Below are positions 13,171 to 23,571 of a DNA stretch of 64,000 nt, piece by piece (position 1 is the first letter of the stretch; the number at the start of each line of letters is the position of its first letter). The notes beneath the pieces are model-generated. The model saw only the letters and a program-made list of their open reading frames with translations. It was not told where the DNA came from and ran no database searches. A program made the translations under genes and the position numbers. The DNA is from Hanleya hanleyi (Eukaryota; Mollusca; Polyplacophora; Lepidopleurida; Hanleyidae), in assembly GCA_036873755.1 (NCBI GenBank), contig JAVTVY010017362.1, positions 1 through 64,000 of the forward strand, in the 5' to 3' direction.

Positions 13171-13184
13171 GGGGTCAAAGGTCA
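13171..13184 (+). promoter_or_regulatory. Second DR1-type motif
   Basis: An identical GGGGTCAAAGGTCA followed by the same ACTTCACGATG as the copy at 12,901. It is about 350 bp before the transporter start. The repeat of both site and flank shows a local duplication. Confidence 0.4.
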
Positions 13185-13485
13185 ACTTCACGATGGTCAT
13201 ACAAATTGCTGTGCAGCTCACACTGCGTACATGGTGGATGCTCAGGGCGGGACATATGTGTTCCTATGGACACATTCATCTCTAGTTCTCGAAGCACTTG
13301 TCTAACAGCGGGTTAATTAGCCGTTTGCTTTATCATTTGCCCTACGGTCTTTTTATATAGGTTACATGCAACACTAATTCAGTTCATTTTCCCCAGGTAG
13401 ATTTTCATCAAGAGCCATGTAGGGATTACAAGGTTATTTTTAAGCTCTTCATAACATGTTGATGCAATAGAGAACAAACGTCCTT

Positions 13486-13491
13486 TATATA
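13486..13491 (+). promoter_or_regulatory. Possible TATA box of the transporter gene
   Basis: TATATA 47 bp before the ATG at 13,538. The spacing is plausible for a short 5' leader, but an upstream leader exon cannot be excluded. Confidence 0.3.
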
Positions 13492-13537
13492 CCGAGGCGA
13501 CTTTCATTTGACATAGAGCGTAATCAACGCGGTAACA

Positions 13538-13684
13538 ATGGATGCCGAGAATGCATCCAAAGAGCATGGACAGATGTTAACCACAGAGGACATGCCCGTC
13601 GAGAAGAAGGAGACTCTGTTACAAGATTCACAACGAAGGAAAATTCTCAAAACCACATTTATCCTTGCAACATATTTCATACTG
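13538..13684 (+). CDS. Transporter exon 1 (N-terminus and start of TM1)
   Basis: 49 codons from ATG to ATACTG, then the donor GTAAAT (phase 0). It encodes an acidic/basic cytosolic leader (MDAENASKEH...) and the beginning of the first membrane helix. The frame also continues for 21 codons into the intron, which ordinary ORF reading would wrongly include. Confidence 0.78.
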
Positions 13685-16600
13685 GTAAATACCTTGATTT
13701 TCTTTCTGAAATTCGTTTATTTTACACATATACACGTGCTCCTGTATTGAGTTTCGGCGATATTCAAGACTGAAAACCTAGAATCAATAAATCAAATGTT
13801 ATCGCGGCTCTCGTTCGCTGCTGTCGAAATATAGGTTCTTATATATTATAACCCCGGTGAAAGTCACGTCCAGTCTTCAGACCACTAACTAGAAGCCCGG
13901 ATATGCCAAAAAGATATTTTTTCTCTCAATATATATTGTGGCGAATGTCGGTGAAATGTTCAAATTTGCTAAAGTTATCATGAATTAGACATATCAGTAC
14001 CTGATATCAGAGAGATGGCATAACATCTCCTACCTAATGGAGCTCAGGCCACTATTCTCTTACCTCCTAGGGTTCAGGCCACTATTCTCTTACCTCCTAG
14101 GGTTCAGGCCACTATTCTCTTACCTCCTAGGGTTCAGGCCACTATTCTCTTACCTCCTAGGGTTCAGGCCACTATTCTCTTACCTCCTAGGGTTCAGGCC
14201 ACTATTCTCTTACCTCCTAGGGTTCAGGCCACTATTCTCTTACCTCCTAGGGTTCAGGCCACTATTCTCTTACCTCCTAGGGTTCAGGCCACTATTCTCT
14301 TACCTCCTAGGGTTCAGGCCACTATTCTCTTACCTCCTAGGGTTCAGGGCACTATTCTCTTACCTCCTAGGGTTCAGGCCACTATTCTCTTACCTCCTAG
14401 GGTTCAGGCCACTATTCTCTTACCTCCTAGGGTTCAGGCCACTATTATTTCACCTACGGAGGTTCAAGCCATTATTTAATAAAATCTCGATTCGATAACC
14501 AAGGTAATTTCTGCCGAAGATTACATTTTCTTAATCTTCTTCTAATCAAACCCCAATGGTAAAAGCGGGAAGTATGGTATTTGCTTTATTCAGCTGCAAG
14601 CTTTTTTGCAAATTACTCCTTCGCAACATACTCAATTTGGGATGCCTGGGCACTGCTTTCGACAAGCAGGAAAAAGGCAATATTATGACGTCATGTATAA
14701 GCAAAGTTGTAGTTCAAGTAAGATTTATTTAGAGACGACAGGTTAAGAACGTACAATTTTAGCGCCGAGGGGCTACTGATCGTTTAAAACATCCCCTACA
14801 TGTAAAAACAAAAATAGAACTATATATAAGTGCGCAGAAATTAAGAACGAGTAAAACGTTACAACACGCAAAGGTAATTTAGGATAATTATGTATGTACT
14901 GTGGAGTAAAAAGCAAAAATATGTTCAGTTAACACAACAGCAAGCAGTATTCACACAGGTTAAATATACGGGTATATGAAAAAATCCACGATTTATCAGA
15001 TGCTGATTAAGATAATAATACTCACAAAACAGGTACACGTAGAAAAGTGCCCCCCCCCCTCCTATATATTTTCTGTACCACTAAGGCTAGAGCGCTGAAA
15101 CTTACCACACAGTATCTTGGGGTCAAGTTCTACCGGGAAATGTAACAAAATCCAAGATGGCCGCCATTATGACGTCACAGTGACATCTTCTCGGAAGCCA
15201 TTTTTCGGCCTTTTTGGGGTCGATTTTTCTAAATTTTCAGTTTTCCGATTTTTCTCTCGATAAAAAATCATATAAAATATAGAATAATTATAATTTTGCA
15301 TAAATAAAATACTTTCAAGGACTTTCAGGCAAGGAAAATATGAAGAAAAGGAGCGAAAAGATTGAAAAACACGACGGGTACCACATGGTCGCCATTTTGA
15401 ATTTACCCATAATCCTCTTCCCGGGGGTATATGAAAATAGGCTCAAAATGACCCCAATAAGATAAGCTTTAAAGTCACAAAGTTTCAGCCTCCTCGGTTT
15501 TGTCGTTTCGGATCAGCAGAGAAAAGTTCACTAGGGGGGCACTTTCCGCCCCCCCCCCCAGGCCAGGTAGAGTTAAGGGCATTTAAAAGTCGAAAAGAGC
15601 ATGAAGATGCCCCATTTTAAAAACTTCTATTGCGATGGTACGTAACTTCCCCCTGATTCATAGTGAAAGAAGTTTAGATATGCCGAGCAGGTAGTCATAA
15701 TTACTGTGGTAATCACCATGAATATGTATATATATTGCTCAGTTGCGGTAATTGAAGGTCATTTTACCGCTTTTCAATATGTTCTGCCGATTTACACAGG
15801 AACGTACCGAGTTCCATATATTTCAGTGCCATAACTGCTATCCTCCTGTACTATATTAATTATTACAGACTACCGAAATTAAGCCGTTGCAATTTGTTTC
15901 ATCTATATTTTAACCCCTGCGTTTACAAATAAAAGATCTCATTTAGGAAGATGTTGAAGAGTGGAGGATTCAAAATGGAGCCGACGGTCTAAGACTTGAA
16001 AAATGGAACATTTTCCTTCCTCGATTGGCGCTCAGCATCAAGAAATGGTTGGTCCGGTGTTGGTAGAATGTGAATGGGTGAAGTACCATGTCTGTCTTGA
16101 AGGATTTTGATCACCATATTTTTTTTTGGAAATTTGTTTTGGAAAGGTTATACTTTTAGAAGCAGTACATAATGGCGGCATTGGGACAGCTCTGTCGCAA
16201 ATAGACACACCGTCGTGATAAGATGTTAAATCGTATTTAATCGCCCACTCACTCATTCACTCACAATCCTTCTAACAGTAAATGTGACACGGCATATTTT
16301 TTTTTTTCGACGACGACTTACACTATGCTATTGTTATAGTCCAGGTAGAGGAAGTGTGCGTATTTACGTTCATAAAGTTAGACCGCGGTTCGCAGTTCGT
16401 TATTCGGGTCCAGTCATTCAGCGACTCATAACAGCGCCCATAGCAGCGCCCCCTGGCCTCAGATTTGGGATATGAATATGCAAAGATATAGAGCATGACA
16501 TTCTCTCGTGCTATGCAGAGTTCGAAGTACTCATAATAAAAAAAATACAGATTTCCATATCTGAAGAAATAATTGCTGGTCCCCTCGAATAATGAACTGC

Positions 16601-19600
16601 GAACTGCGAACCGCGGTCTAACTTTATGAACGTTGAGTATTTATGTATTGAAAGGAATGTATCATTACCACGGGTTTATATTCATTTTCAGGGAATCGTT
16701 CGGGGACAGGAAGGAGTTGCGTTCTTGGATTTATTGCTGACCACGAATTCTGATATCGAGAGAGGGTCGATGTTGCATACGATCGGTGCCCTCGGGTACT
16801 TGGTTGGCTGTTTATTGTGTGGGTTCTTGTACGACAAGTTCAACAACGACATAATTTATCTTGTCTCCTCTCTGATCACCGGCCTCCTAACAATTGCAAT
16901 ACCATGGTGTAGTTATCTCCCGTTGATGGTTGTTATATTTGGTCTAAGAAGTTTCTTTGCTGGAGCAATAGAATCGGGTACGTTAAAATTAGATTATTGT
17001 CAGTGTTTAGAACAACAAACATTAGCTCATGAGAAGCTATTATTACCGACATTTTCTAATACAGAAATATTTTAGAACTATAGAATATCATAATTTTTTT
17101 TTACAATAATCAGTTCAAATATATACATTATATAGTCTGATTTGAATTGCACTATAATAACATGATTACATGTGCTCTTAACACGGATACGAATCTATCA
17201 TACGGTTAAAATCCCTCACATTGGCAGCTTGTTTGACCAAACGTAACTTCAAGTGCCTTTCTTGACTCCGTCGTCAGAAATGTTCACGGAGCGGAGGTGG
17301 CTATCAGTGGCGGACCGCTTCGAATTGCACAAAAGCCAGATTCTTTTAAAGCCAGATTCTTGAAATTTCGCGATATATAAAACTATTTATTTTAATTTTT
17401 AATCCCATGATTTTATTATCGAAATTTTTACCTTTCAATGTGTATTTATAACGTGTGTATTGTTTTAAATTGTAATTAAGTGTCCAACTTGTGCAGTACT
17501 AATTTTTATACTGGGCCTCGTGGAAGACTAGCCTTCGGCTAAACGAGCTACCCAGTCTAAATAAAGACTTTATTAATATTATTATTATTATTATTAGATA
17601 ACAGATTCCACATTTTACAACCCTGATGGCTAAGTGGATTTATTCCATACGTTGTATAGTAGTATAGCCGTAAATAACTACATTTACGGAGACCATAAGA
17701 GACAGTTTTCTCCTCGAATAGATCATGAATTATACACGATCGAGTGGCGCCATGAATGAAGTGACTTAAAAAATTCAATCATAAGGATTCTTTTTCATCG
17801 TCCTAGTACCAGTGGAACACCAGTGCGACTGATGAGATATTCGTAGGACGAGAAAATATCCTTATACACTATGCGCAGCTCCCTCTGTTGCATTTTTTTT
17901 CTACGCTGGCCATAACAGTTTTGTTCCTTTTTAATCATATTAAGGGACAATGATTAATATTTGCATATAAACATGCTTTGAATATCGAAAGTTTTGCTTT
18001 GATGTTTAAATAATGCGAGTGCATTAAATTGTCTGCCAACCTTTTACATACCTCGTTCATATGATCTTTGAAGCTTACTTGTCGAGGTGCACCACTCCGG
18101 GGGGATTCCGGTCAGTAGGCCACAAAAATGTTTGGTCCCCCCAGACTGAATGTGTAAATATTATAGTCCCCCCCAAGAGCAATTGCAGACAAGGAAAATT
18201 TTGGTCCCCCCCGCCCCCACAATTATTCGAAAATCAGAACGTCCAGGTCCTATCTTTTCATGATGAACAAAATACAAGATGCGGACACTTGGGCAACTAA
18301 GAAAATCTAGTGTGATGATAATGCTAATGCAAGTACATGGCTATATGATCAGTGGCGTCGGAACGTAATTGAGAGTGTGGGGGGGGGGGGCACTATCATA
18401 GCAAAACTGGTAAGGGTCCAGCTAGGTGCCGCCTAGGTCCCGGAAGCTCCGTGATCCCAGATCGCCGGAGATGCGTTCTGATCCTTTTCTCAGAAATAAA
18501 ACTGATCATACTGCATGCAAATTTCTGGTTCTATTTTCACAATTTTTTCGCAATTATAAGCACGCATCGATATTGAAAACATTGCACCTCATCCATTTTA
18601 CTTTCTAGTTATATTTAAAACATACCATGCATACACAACGATGACTTTTAGTTCTTTGAAGGGATCTCAATATGCCGATACGATTCATTCACACAAAGAT
18701 AATACAAGGAAATCCTCCAGCCCAACGGGCGAGGGTCCAGGGGCCACCTAGGCCCCGGAAGCCCCGAAGTCCAAATCTCCGGAGATGCGTTCTAAGCGTT
18801 TTCCAGGAAATAAATTCGAACATAATGTATGCAGATTTGTTTCGCATTTATGAGCACGCATCGATATTTGACTTTCTACTTATATTTAACACATGAAAAA
18901 ACATAAAAAAAACGATGACGTTTACATCATGGAACATTAGAACCAGTATGATACTGATTCAGTTACACAAAGCTAAAATAAGCGGTGCTCAGAGCCCGAC
19001 AGGCGAGGGTCCAGGGGCCGCCTAGGCCCCGGAAGCTCCGGGGTTTCAGGTTGCCGGAGATGCATTTTACGCGTTTTCCTGGAACTAAATCTGAACACAA
19101 TGTATATAGATTTATGGTTCTATTTTCACATTTGTTTCGCATAAACACGCATCGATATTGAAGAATTTGCCGGACTCCATTTGACTTCCTGGTTTAAAAT
19201 ACAAACAAAACACAGGCCTGCAAGTGGCTCACAGTGAAAATATAGGAGAAAACATAGGAGGAAATTTGCCAAAATATAGAAGAAATATAGGAATTTTCTT
19301 AATAAAATATAGGAAAATATAGGAATAAGGAAATGTAAGACAGGTCGCTACTACATTGTATGTTCCAAATTTGTTAGTTTAATAAAATTATTTCCATTGA
19401 ATGCGTTCATAGTTGTGCGTTCTGCTGCTTGGTTCAAGAAAAAGAAATTGAAATGTTTTTAATTCTGAAATGTATTTTGCCATGCCAAATTGACTTATTT
19501 CAAAGCATTGGTGAAGGTTCTCATGAGAAAAAGTCGAAATATAGGAGATTTTGAGTAAAGTATAGGAAAATATAGGAATGACTCAAAAGTATAGGGAAAT

Positions 19601-21982
19601 ATAGGAGGCACTTGAAGGCCTGAAAACAGGCCTATAACACACCACTACATGTCCTGCCACTCTATTAGTAATTTTTATGTGGGAATATGGTCAGTTAGGA
19701 GTGCCGGTAAGTGGGGGGCCCAAAGATATTCGGGCCCCCCTTAAATCAAAAGTGGGGGCCCGGGTCCCAGGTAAATGTTGAACATAGTTCAAAACATGAC
19801 TTGTCTTCAAAATGTACTTGTCGCTGAATTCCTGAATGGATTCTGGATCCTGTACTGACACAGATTTATCATCAAATGCTTTTCTCAACTGTACCCTTGG
19901 CCGATTTGTTCATAAACATGATAAAACTTATGGTGATTATTACAGTATAATGTGGGCTAAAGAAACATTCAAGTATGTATGATTTATATAATAGTTTAAA
20001 CCACAATTAATAGTTTAAACAATTGTTTAAGATAAGATAAGATAAGAGCTTTATTTAGAGTCGGTTTTAAGAACAATAAAACATTAGCGCACGAAGGAGC
20101 TATTATCACCGACACACTTGAATGCACAGTGGACATACATGTACACATACACCTGGGTGTGTGTAATCACACAGACTTAACTTCAGTTGATGTAATTGTT
20201 GATGTCACACAAGTAAACATTTGACTGCATGTACATTCACAGTCTCCATCCTCACCCGTTATCTACTAGTATATTAGCATGACACCATGGTTAAAGCACT
20301 GAGCTTAAGCTTACCAGTCCTGATGGGCAAGTTGTGTAATAACAGATGGCTGCTTGATGGATATGAAGAACAGGCAAATTGATAAATAAGCTGCCCAGAT
20401 GTTTATTGAATTTTATAGCTGAATCAGGGTTTTAATTCTTCATTGGGATTATTTACACATATTACAGAAAATGTTTGCTTTGCAAAATAATGAATGTATG
20501 TAGAAATTTGGTCCCCCCTAAAAACAAAATTCGAAAATTTTAGTCCCCCCTCCAGCTCATTGGAATTTTTTTTAGTCCCCCCCTTGATCCCCCGTCCCCC
20601 TGGTAAAAAATGAACCGTCCCTTAATTATCACCTATTTCTAAATCTGGGTTTATGACCGTCCAAGCCTACACGCCTATCTAATAATTATTCCCTGGGAGA
20701 ACCGCCCTCCTAGATCACCAACTATTCTTTCCTGTATCCGCATATCGTCTGCCTCTATTACTCAGCGCACCAGCTGCTCTCATTGTCTACAAACGGCAAT
20801 CAACGCCCTCTATCCAATACCAAGGGAGACCACAACTTGTATGCCTGTCATAGTACTATTTGAAACTCAATTTTAAAAATCTCTATTTGATTTTTTTCAG
20901 GAAGTTCGATCATATGTTCAAGGATATGGTTAGCAAAAGCCGGTCCCGTTCTGCAAACCCTCCAGTTCGTTTTCTCCCTAGGTGGCATTGTTTCCACCTT
21001 AGTGACTGACCCATTTCTGCTACCCAAGAAGACTAGCTGGGCAAATGATTCTTTACAAGCTAACTGGACTTCCAGTATCACACATGGAAACAGTCAATTT
21101 TATATATCCAGCAATTATAGTCATCAAGGAATAAAAAATACTTCCTATACAGATTTATTTGACTTTGACAATAACCCAGATTTAAAACTCGCTACCAAAA
21201 CCACACAGGTTTACGTTGCTTTTATCATTTCTGGCTGTTTACTAGTGGCAGCACCTATTGTATTCACTTTCAGTGTCGCCCATAATCTATTGCGTGGCAA
21301 AACCAGTACCAGTTATATCAAAGTTCATCGGCCAGATCAGGGAAGATCCTACCCCAAAATCGCTAAATACGTAGGGTTTGCTTTGCTTGGGTTACATTCT
21401 TTCTCATACGGTTGTATTTTGCGAATATGGAGAGCTTATTTGATGACATTTCTCGTCGAGCTGCTAGGCTGGACCAAAACTCGCGGATCTGTGGGGAATG
21501 CCTTATTCTGGGGCGGGATCACAGCGGGGCGATTTCTGTGTATATTTTTGATCAAAGTGATTAAACCGGGGTCGTTGTTGATATGTGATTATTCGGGCTT
21601 GATTATAGCGTTCGTTGTATTGGTTTTCATCTTTAAGTTGCCAGAAGTGCTATGTTGGATTCTTCTTGGGACTGTTGGATTATTCATGGCATCCATATTT
21701 GCCACAAACCTCTTCTGGATAGATCGATATTTGATACCTTTATCCGGCAAGGTAATAGCCTACAATTACGTCTGTCAATTCACAGGAACTATCACACATA
21801 TGGCTTTATTAGGATACCTGTTCGAGGAGTTCACCCCCATGTGGTTTGTGTATTTGTCTCTGCTGCACGCAGCTCTTGGACTGCTGTCGTTCGTAGCACT
21901 GTCTGTGGTGGCATGTAAGATCAGACAATACCGTATAAGACACCAGCAGGAGGTTATGGGAGAGTCTATACATATCCAATGA
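13538..21982 (+). CDS. Major facilitator sugar transporter, MFSD4/NaGLT1-like (three exons)
   Basis: Three exons (13,538-13,684; 16,692-16,977; 20,901-21,982) join in frame (phases 0 and 1) to give 504 codons plus stop, the length of a full 12-helix major facilitator protein. The family resemblance is to MFSD4/sodium-dependent glucose transporter 1, proton- or sodium-linked sugar carriers of the plasma membrane. Seen directly: a cytosolic N-terminus, a first helix (TTFILATYFIL), a loop with GFLYDKF after helix 2 (the conserved MFS loop), hydrophobic helices throughout exon 3, and a long loop with several N-x-S/T sites between the two halves. The C-terminal tail is short and basic. Substrate and ion coupling are inferred from family only. 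Both introns are full of repeats but all splice sites look intact. Confidence 0.82.
14041..14460 (+). repeat. 30-bp minisatellite, 14 copies
   Basis: The unit GGTTCAGGCCACTATTCTCT plus TACCTCCTAG repeats 14 times, nearly perfectly; variants sit at the first unit, at 14,341 (GGGC) and in the last unit. Because 30 is a multiple of three it creates a 153-codon frame with a ten-residue repeat (RPLFSYLLGF). That frame lies inside intron 1 with no splice or promoter support, so I treat it as a minisatellite artefact, not a gene. Confidence 0.92.
14700..14790 (-). mobile_element. LINE-type 3' tail remnant (reverse)
   Basis: Read on the minus strand it gives GGCGCTAAAATTGTACGTTC ... CTCTAAATAAATCTTAC, like the 3' ends at 17,513-17,598 (+) and 20,031-20,100 (-). 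The shared order is a short C/G-rich stem, then TCTAAATAAA, then a simple tail. Coding parts are missing. Confidence 0.45.
16366..16633. mobile_element. MITE with inverted ends next to exon 2
   Basis: The left end ACGTTCATAAAGTTAGACCG (16,366 on) is repeated inverted at the right end (…CGGTCTAACTTTATGAACGT, to 16,633), with arms of about 43 bp. A 7-8 bp block (CGCAGTT) is doubled in the right arm. The element is about 268 bp, non-coding, and ends 58 bp before the exon 2 splice junction. Confidence 0.75.
16692..16977 (+). CDS. Transporter exon 2 (TM1-TM4)
   Basis: 286 bp following the acceptor TTCATTTTCAG and ending at the donor GTACGT (phase 1). It starts GIVRGQEGVAFLDL and includes the GxLxDKF-type MFS loop (CGFLYDKFNND) after helix 2. 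An open frame starts upstream at 16,626 but that part is intron. Confidence 0.8.
17513..17598 (+). mobile_element. LINE-type 3' tail remnant
   Basis: Short stem-loop sequence GACTAGCCTTCGGCTAAACG, then CAGTCTAAATAAAGACTTTA and (TTA)n. This is the usual form of a non-LTR retroelement 3' end with a microsatellite tail. No coding part is attached. Confidence 0.55.
18415..18650 (+). repeat. Intronic repeat, copy 1
   Basis: Begins GGTCCAGCTAGGTGCCGCCT and includes GCCGGAGATGCGTTCT and GCACGCATCGATATT, ending at AACGATGACTTTT. The same blocks in the same order occur at 18,733-18,923 and 19,007-19,195. Confidence 0.8.
18733..18923 (+). repeat. Intronic repeat, copy 2
   Basis: GGGTCCAGGGGCCACCTAGG start, GGAGATGCGTTCTAAGCG middle, GCACGCATCGATATT and AACGATGACGTTT end. 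It is diverged from copy 1 by substitutions and small deletions. Confidence 0.8.
19007..19195 (+). repeat. Intronic repeat, copy 3
   Basis: GGGTCCAGGGGCCGCCTAGG start with GGAGATGCATTTTACGCG and CACGCATCGATATT. It is about 272 bp after copy 2, so copies 2 and 3 look like a tandem pair. Confidence 0.8.
20031..20100 (-). mobile_element. LINE-type 3' tail remnant (reverse)
   Basis: On the minus strand: AGCTCCTTCGTGCGCTAATG, then CTCTAAATAAAGCTC and (TTATC)n. This is a non-LTR retroelement tail. A diverged relative without the tail occurs at about 17,010-17,060 (ACATTAGCTCATGAGAAGCT). Confidence 0.5.
20901..21982 (+). CDS. Transporter exon 3 (TM5-TM12 and stop)
   Basis: Starts after TTTTTTTCAG; its first two bases complete the split glycine codon left by exon 2. 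It encodes WLAKAGPVLQTLQFVFSLGG (amphipathic helix), a polar loop with NDS, NWT, NYS and NTS glycosylation sequons, then about seven hydrophobic helices and a 25-residue polar tail ending at TGA 21,980-21,982. A plain ORF reading starts at an internal GTG (21,002), which is not a real start. Confidence 0.82.
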
Positions 21983-22816
21983 TAATGAGTATTATGACAT
22001 TCTTGTGATTTTTCCTATTATAGTTTGCGGCCTTTAACTCAGACGCATTGGTTCTGACCTGTGATAGGCAGTTGTAAACAGGGAACGAGACGGAAATATA
22101 GAAGTTCTGAATAACTTTACACGGTTCTTTCACGTTTTATATGCGATTCTAACGCCTCCCGTCGGAGCTTAGAAATGAGTGTAGATCAGGGGAAAGCACT
22201 CTTGTATTACCCTTCTAGTTTAAGGCATACACAAATGAAACAAAGGCAGCCATCGTTCATGAAAATGTTTAGCTTCAATCATTCCTTGTATGAGTCTGGA
22301 TATATACCGGTGCCTAATTAATTGCGTTCCTGGTATATTAAAAGCTAATGACATTCCCAGAACCTCAGTTTATTTTATTTATAGAATACAAAATCTCCAA
22401 ATTATATGGAATTGGTAACCCGCAGGACAAAGGTATCGCAAAAATCCACATCTTGCATTGCAACACGCATATATCACGAAATAGAGAAGCGGTCAGCTAT
22501 TTGCAATGACACCTCAGAGACAGAAGCAAGATCATTTTATCAGAACACGCCTCCTGCAACAGTTTGCCATGCATTCTGGATTAGATTCCACATTTCAAGT
22601 TGAATGAATGAATTTATAACTTTTTACCTTTCATTATCGTTACATATATATATATGTGAAAACACCATATTTGTTATAGGGGAGACAATAACAACATTTG
22701 TCATTGCGGACAAGAATTAATAATTGTTAGTATTTTATATTCATCATGTATTTCATATTACTTCTCGTCGACATACGCCCGCATCTTTCTCCACCACCCT
22801 TCTACAATTCTTCTTC

Positions 22817-22862
<46 letters not shown>

Positions 22863-22929
22863 TTGTGTTTTTTTGTTTTGTTCTTCCGTAATCGGTACAT
22901 TTTGTTTCATATGCAATTGTCCTCATTGG
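21983..22929. other. Transporter 3' flank, no gene
   Basis: Holds the 3' UTR and intergenic sequence. A possible polyadenylation signal ATTAAA is at 22,337-22,342. A (TG)n microsatellite spans about 22,822-22,860; the two ORFs across it are simple-repeat artefacts. Confidence 0.5.
22822..22860 (+). repeat. (TG)n microsatellite
   Basis: About 19 uninterrupted TG units followed by a T-rich tract. Confidence 0.9.
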
Positions 22930-23350
22930 ACTCGCTCCAAATAAATGAACCCATCTAAGAATTGTGATTCCCATTGAACGCCGTCTTTGTCCATTGTGCA
23001 AATCTGATACGGAGGATGAATTCCACTTTTTGATTAAATGCCCTGGTTATAGCATCTCCAGATGTCTAGTATTTACAAATATATCACGGGCATGTGCCAA
23101 CTTCATCAGTATGCCAGAAAGGGCAAAATTTGTATGGCTCTCTGCCAAGGACATGGTGGTCATCCCTTTGGTACTTAACTTTATTCATCGCAACCTAATT
23201 AAGAAAAAGTACTTGATGAACAATGTATCTTATTGAATCCGGTGAACATGTGTTTTATTCTGTTGTTTTATTTTCTCCAATCCTGTACACATTAAACCCT
23301 CAACCGGTAAAACAGTACAATTAAACGTTCTATTCTATTCTATACTATTC
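22930..23350 (+). pseudogene. Non-LTR retrotransposon (LINE) 3' end remnant
   Basis: The 90-codon frame at 22,964-23,236 begins IPIERRLCPLCKSDTEDEFH and contains a C-x2-C ... H-x-x-x-x-C pattern with FHFLIKCPGY, as found after the reverse-transcriptase domain of many LINE proteins. It is followed by a short 3' region and a (TTCTA)n tail at 23,318-23,348, the expected LINE terminus. All catalytic reverse-transcriptase motifs are absent, so this is a 5'-truncated copy. The clade (CR1/Jockey-like) cannot be fixed from so little. Confidence 0.65.
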
Positions 23351-23571
23351 TATTCTATTGATGTCGTTTGCTCTCTTCGTTACATACACGTTCGTCTTCG
23401 TGGGACCAATACTCGATAAACGAAGGCATAGGGACATTGAACCGTCGCATATTGTCGTCCGATACTTGTGTTTCTGGCTGCTTGATAACAGTTTGGGTTT
23501 TGATCAGCTGTTCGGATGAGTAGTTTGGTCACCAAACTAACACTAACACGCACTGTACCTGTAAGATAATT

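Larger units (their letters stand above)
13685..16691 (+). other. Intron 1 of the transporter gene
   Basis: About 3.0 kb between a GTAAAT donor and a TTCATTTTCAG acceptor. It holds a 30-bp minisatellite (14,041-14,460), an inverted LINE-like 3' tail (about 14,700-14,790), C-rich tracts near 15,050 and 15,550, and a MITE ending only 58 bp before exon 2. Confidence 0.7.
16978..20900 (+). other. Intron 2 of the transporter gene
   Basis: About 3.9 kb. It contains a LINE-type 3' tail (17,513-17,598), C-rich stretches near 18,090-18,210 and 20,510-20,610 that share TTGGTCCCCCC and AGTCCCCCC motifs, three copies of a larger repeat (18,415-19,195), AAATATAGGA-rich sequence (19,238-19,612) and a reverse LINE-type tail at 20,031. 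The acceptor is TTTTTTTCAG. Confidence 0.65.

Noticed and set aside
14041..14460. CRISPR array
   Set aside because: Head-to-tail repeats without spacers, in a eukaryotic intron.
14037..14498. 153-codon frame with ten-residue repeats as a protein gene
   Set aside because: It is wholly a 30-bp minisatellite inside intron 1 of the transporter; the frame is kept only because the unit is a multiple of three.
21002..21918. Transporter C-terminal frame as a stand-alone gene starting at 21,002, and an overlapping 88-codon frame
   Set aside because: The start is an internal GTG of exon 3; the splice acceptor at 20,899-20,900 and phase match show it is part of the three-exon gene. The second frame is a shadow.
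22746..23001. Two small proteins across 22,746-23,001
   Set aside because: Both run through a (TG)n microsatellite and have poly-Cys/Val or poly-Thr/His runs.
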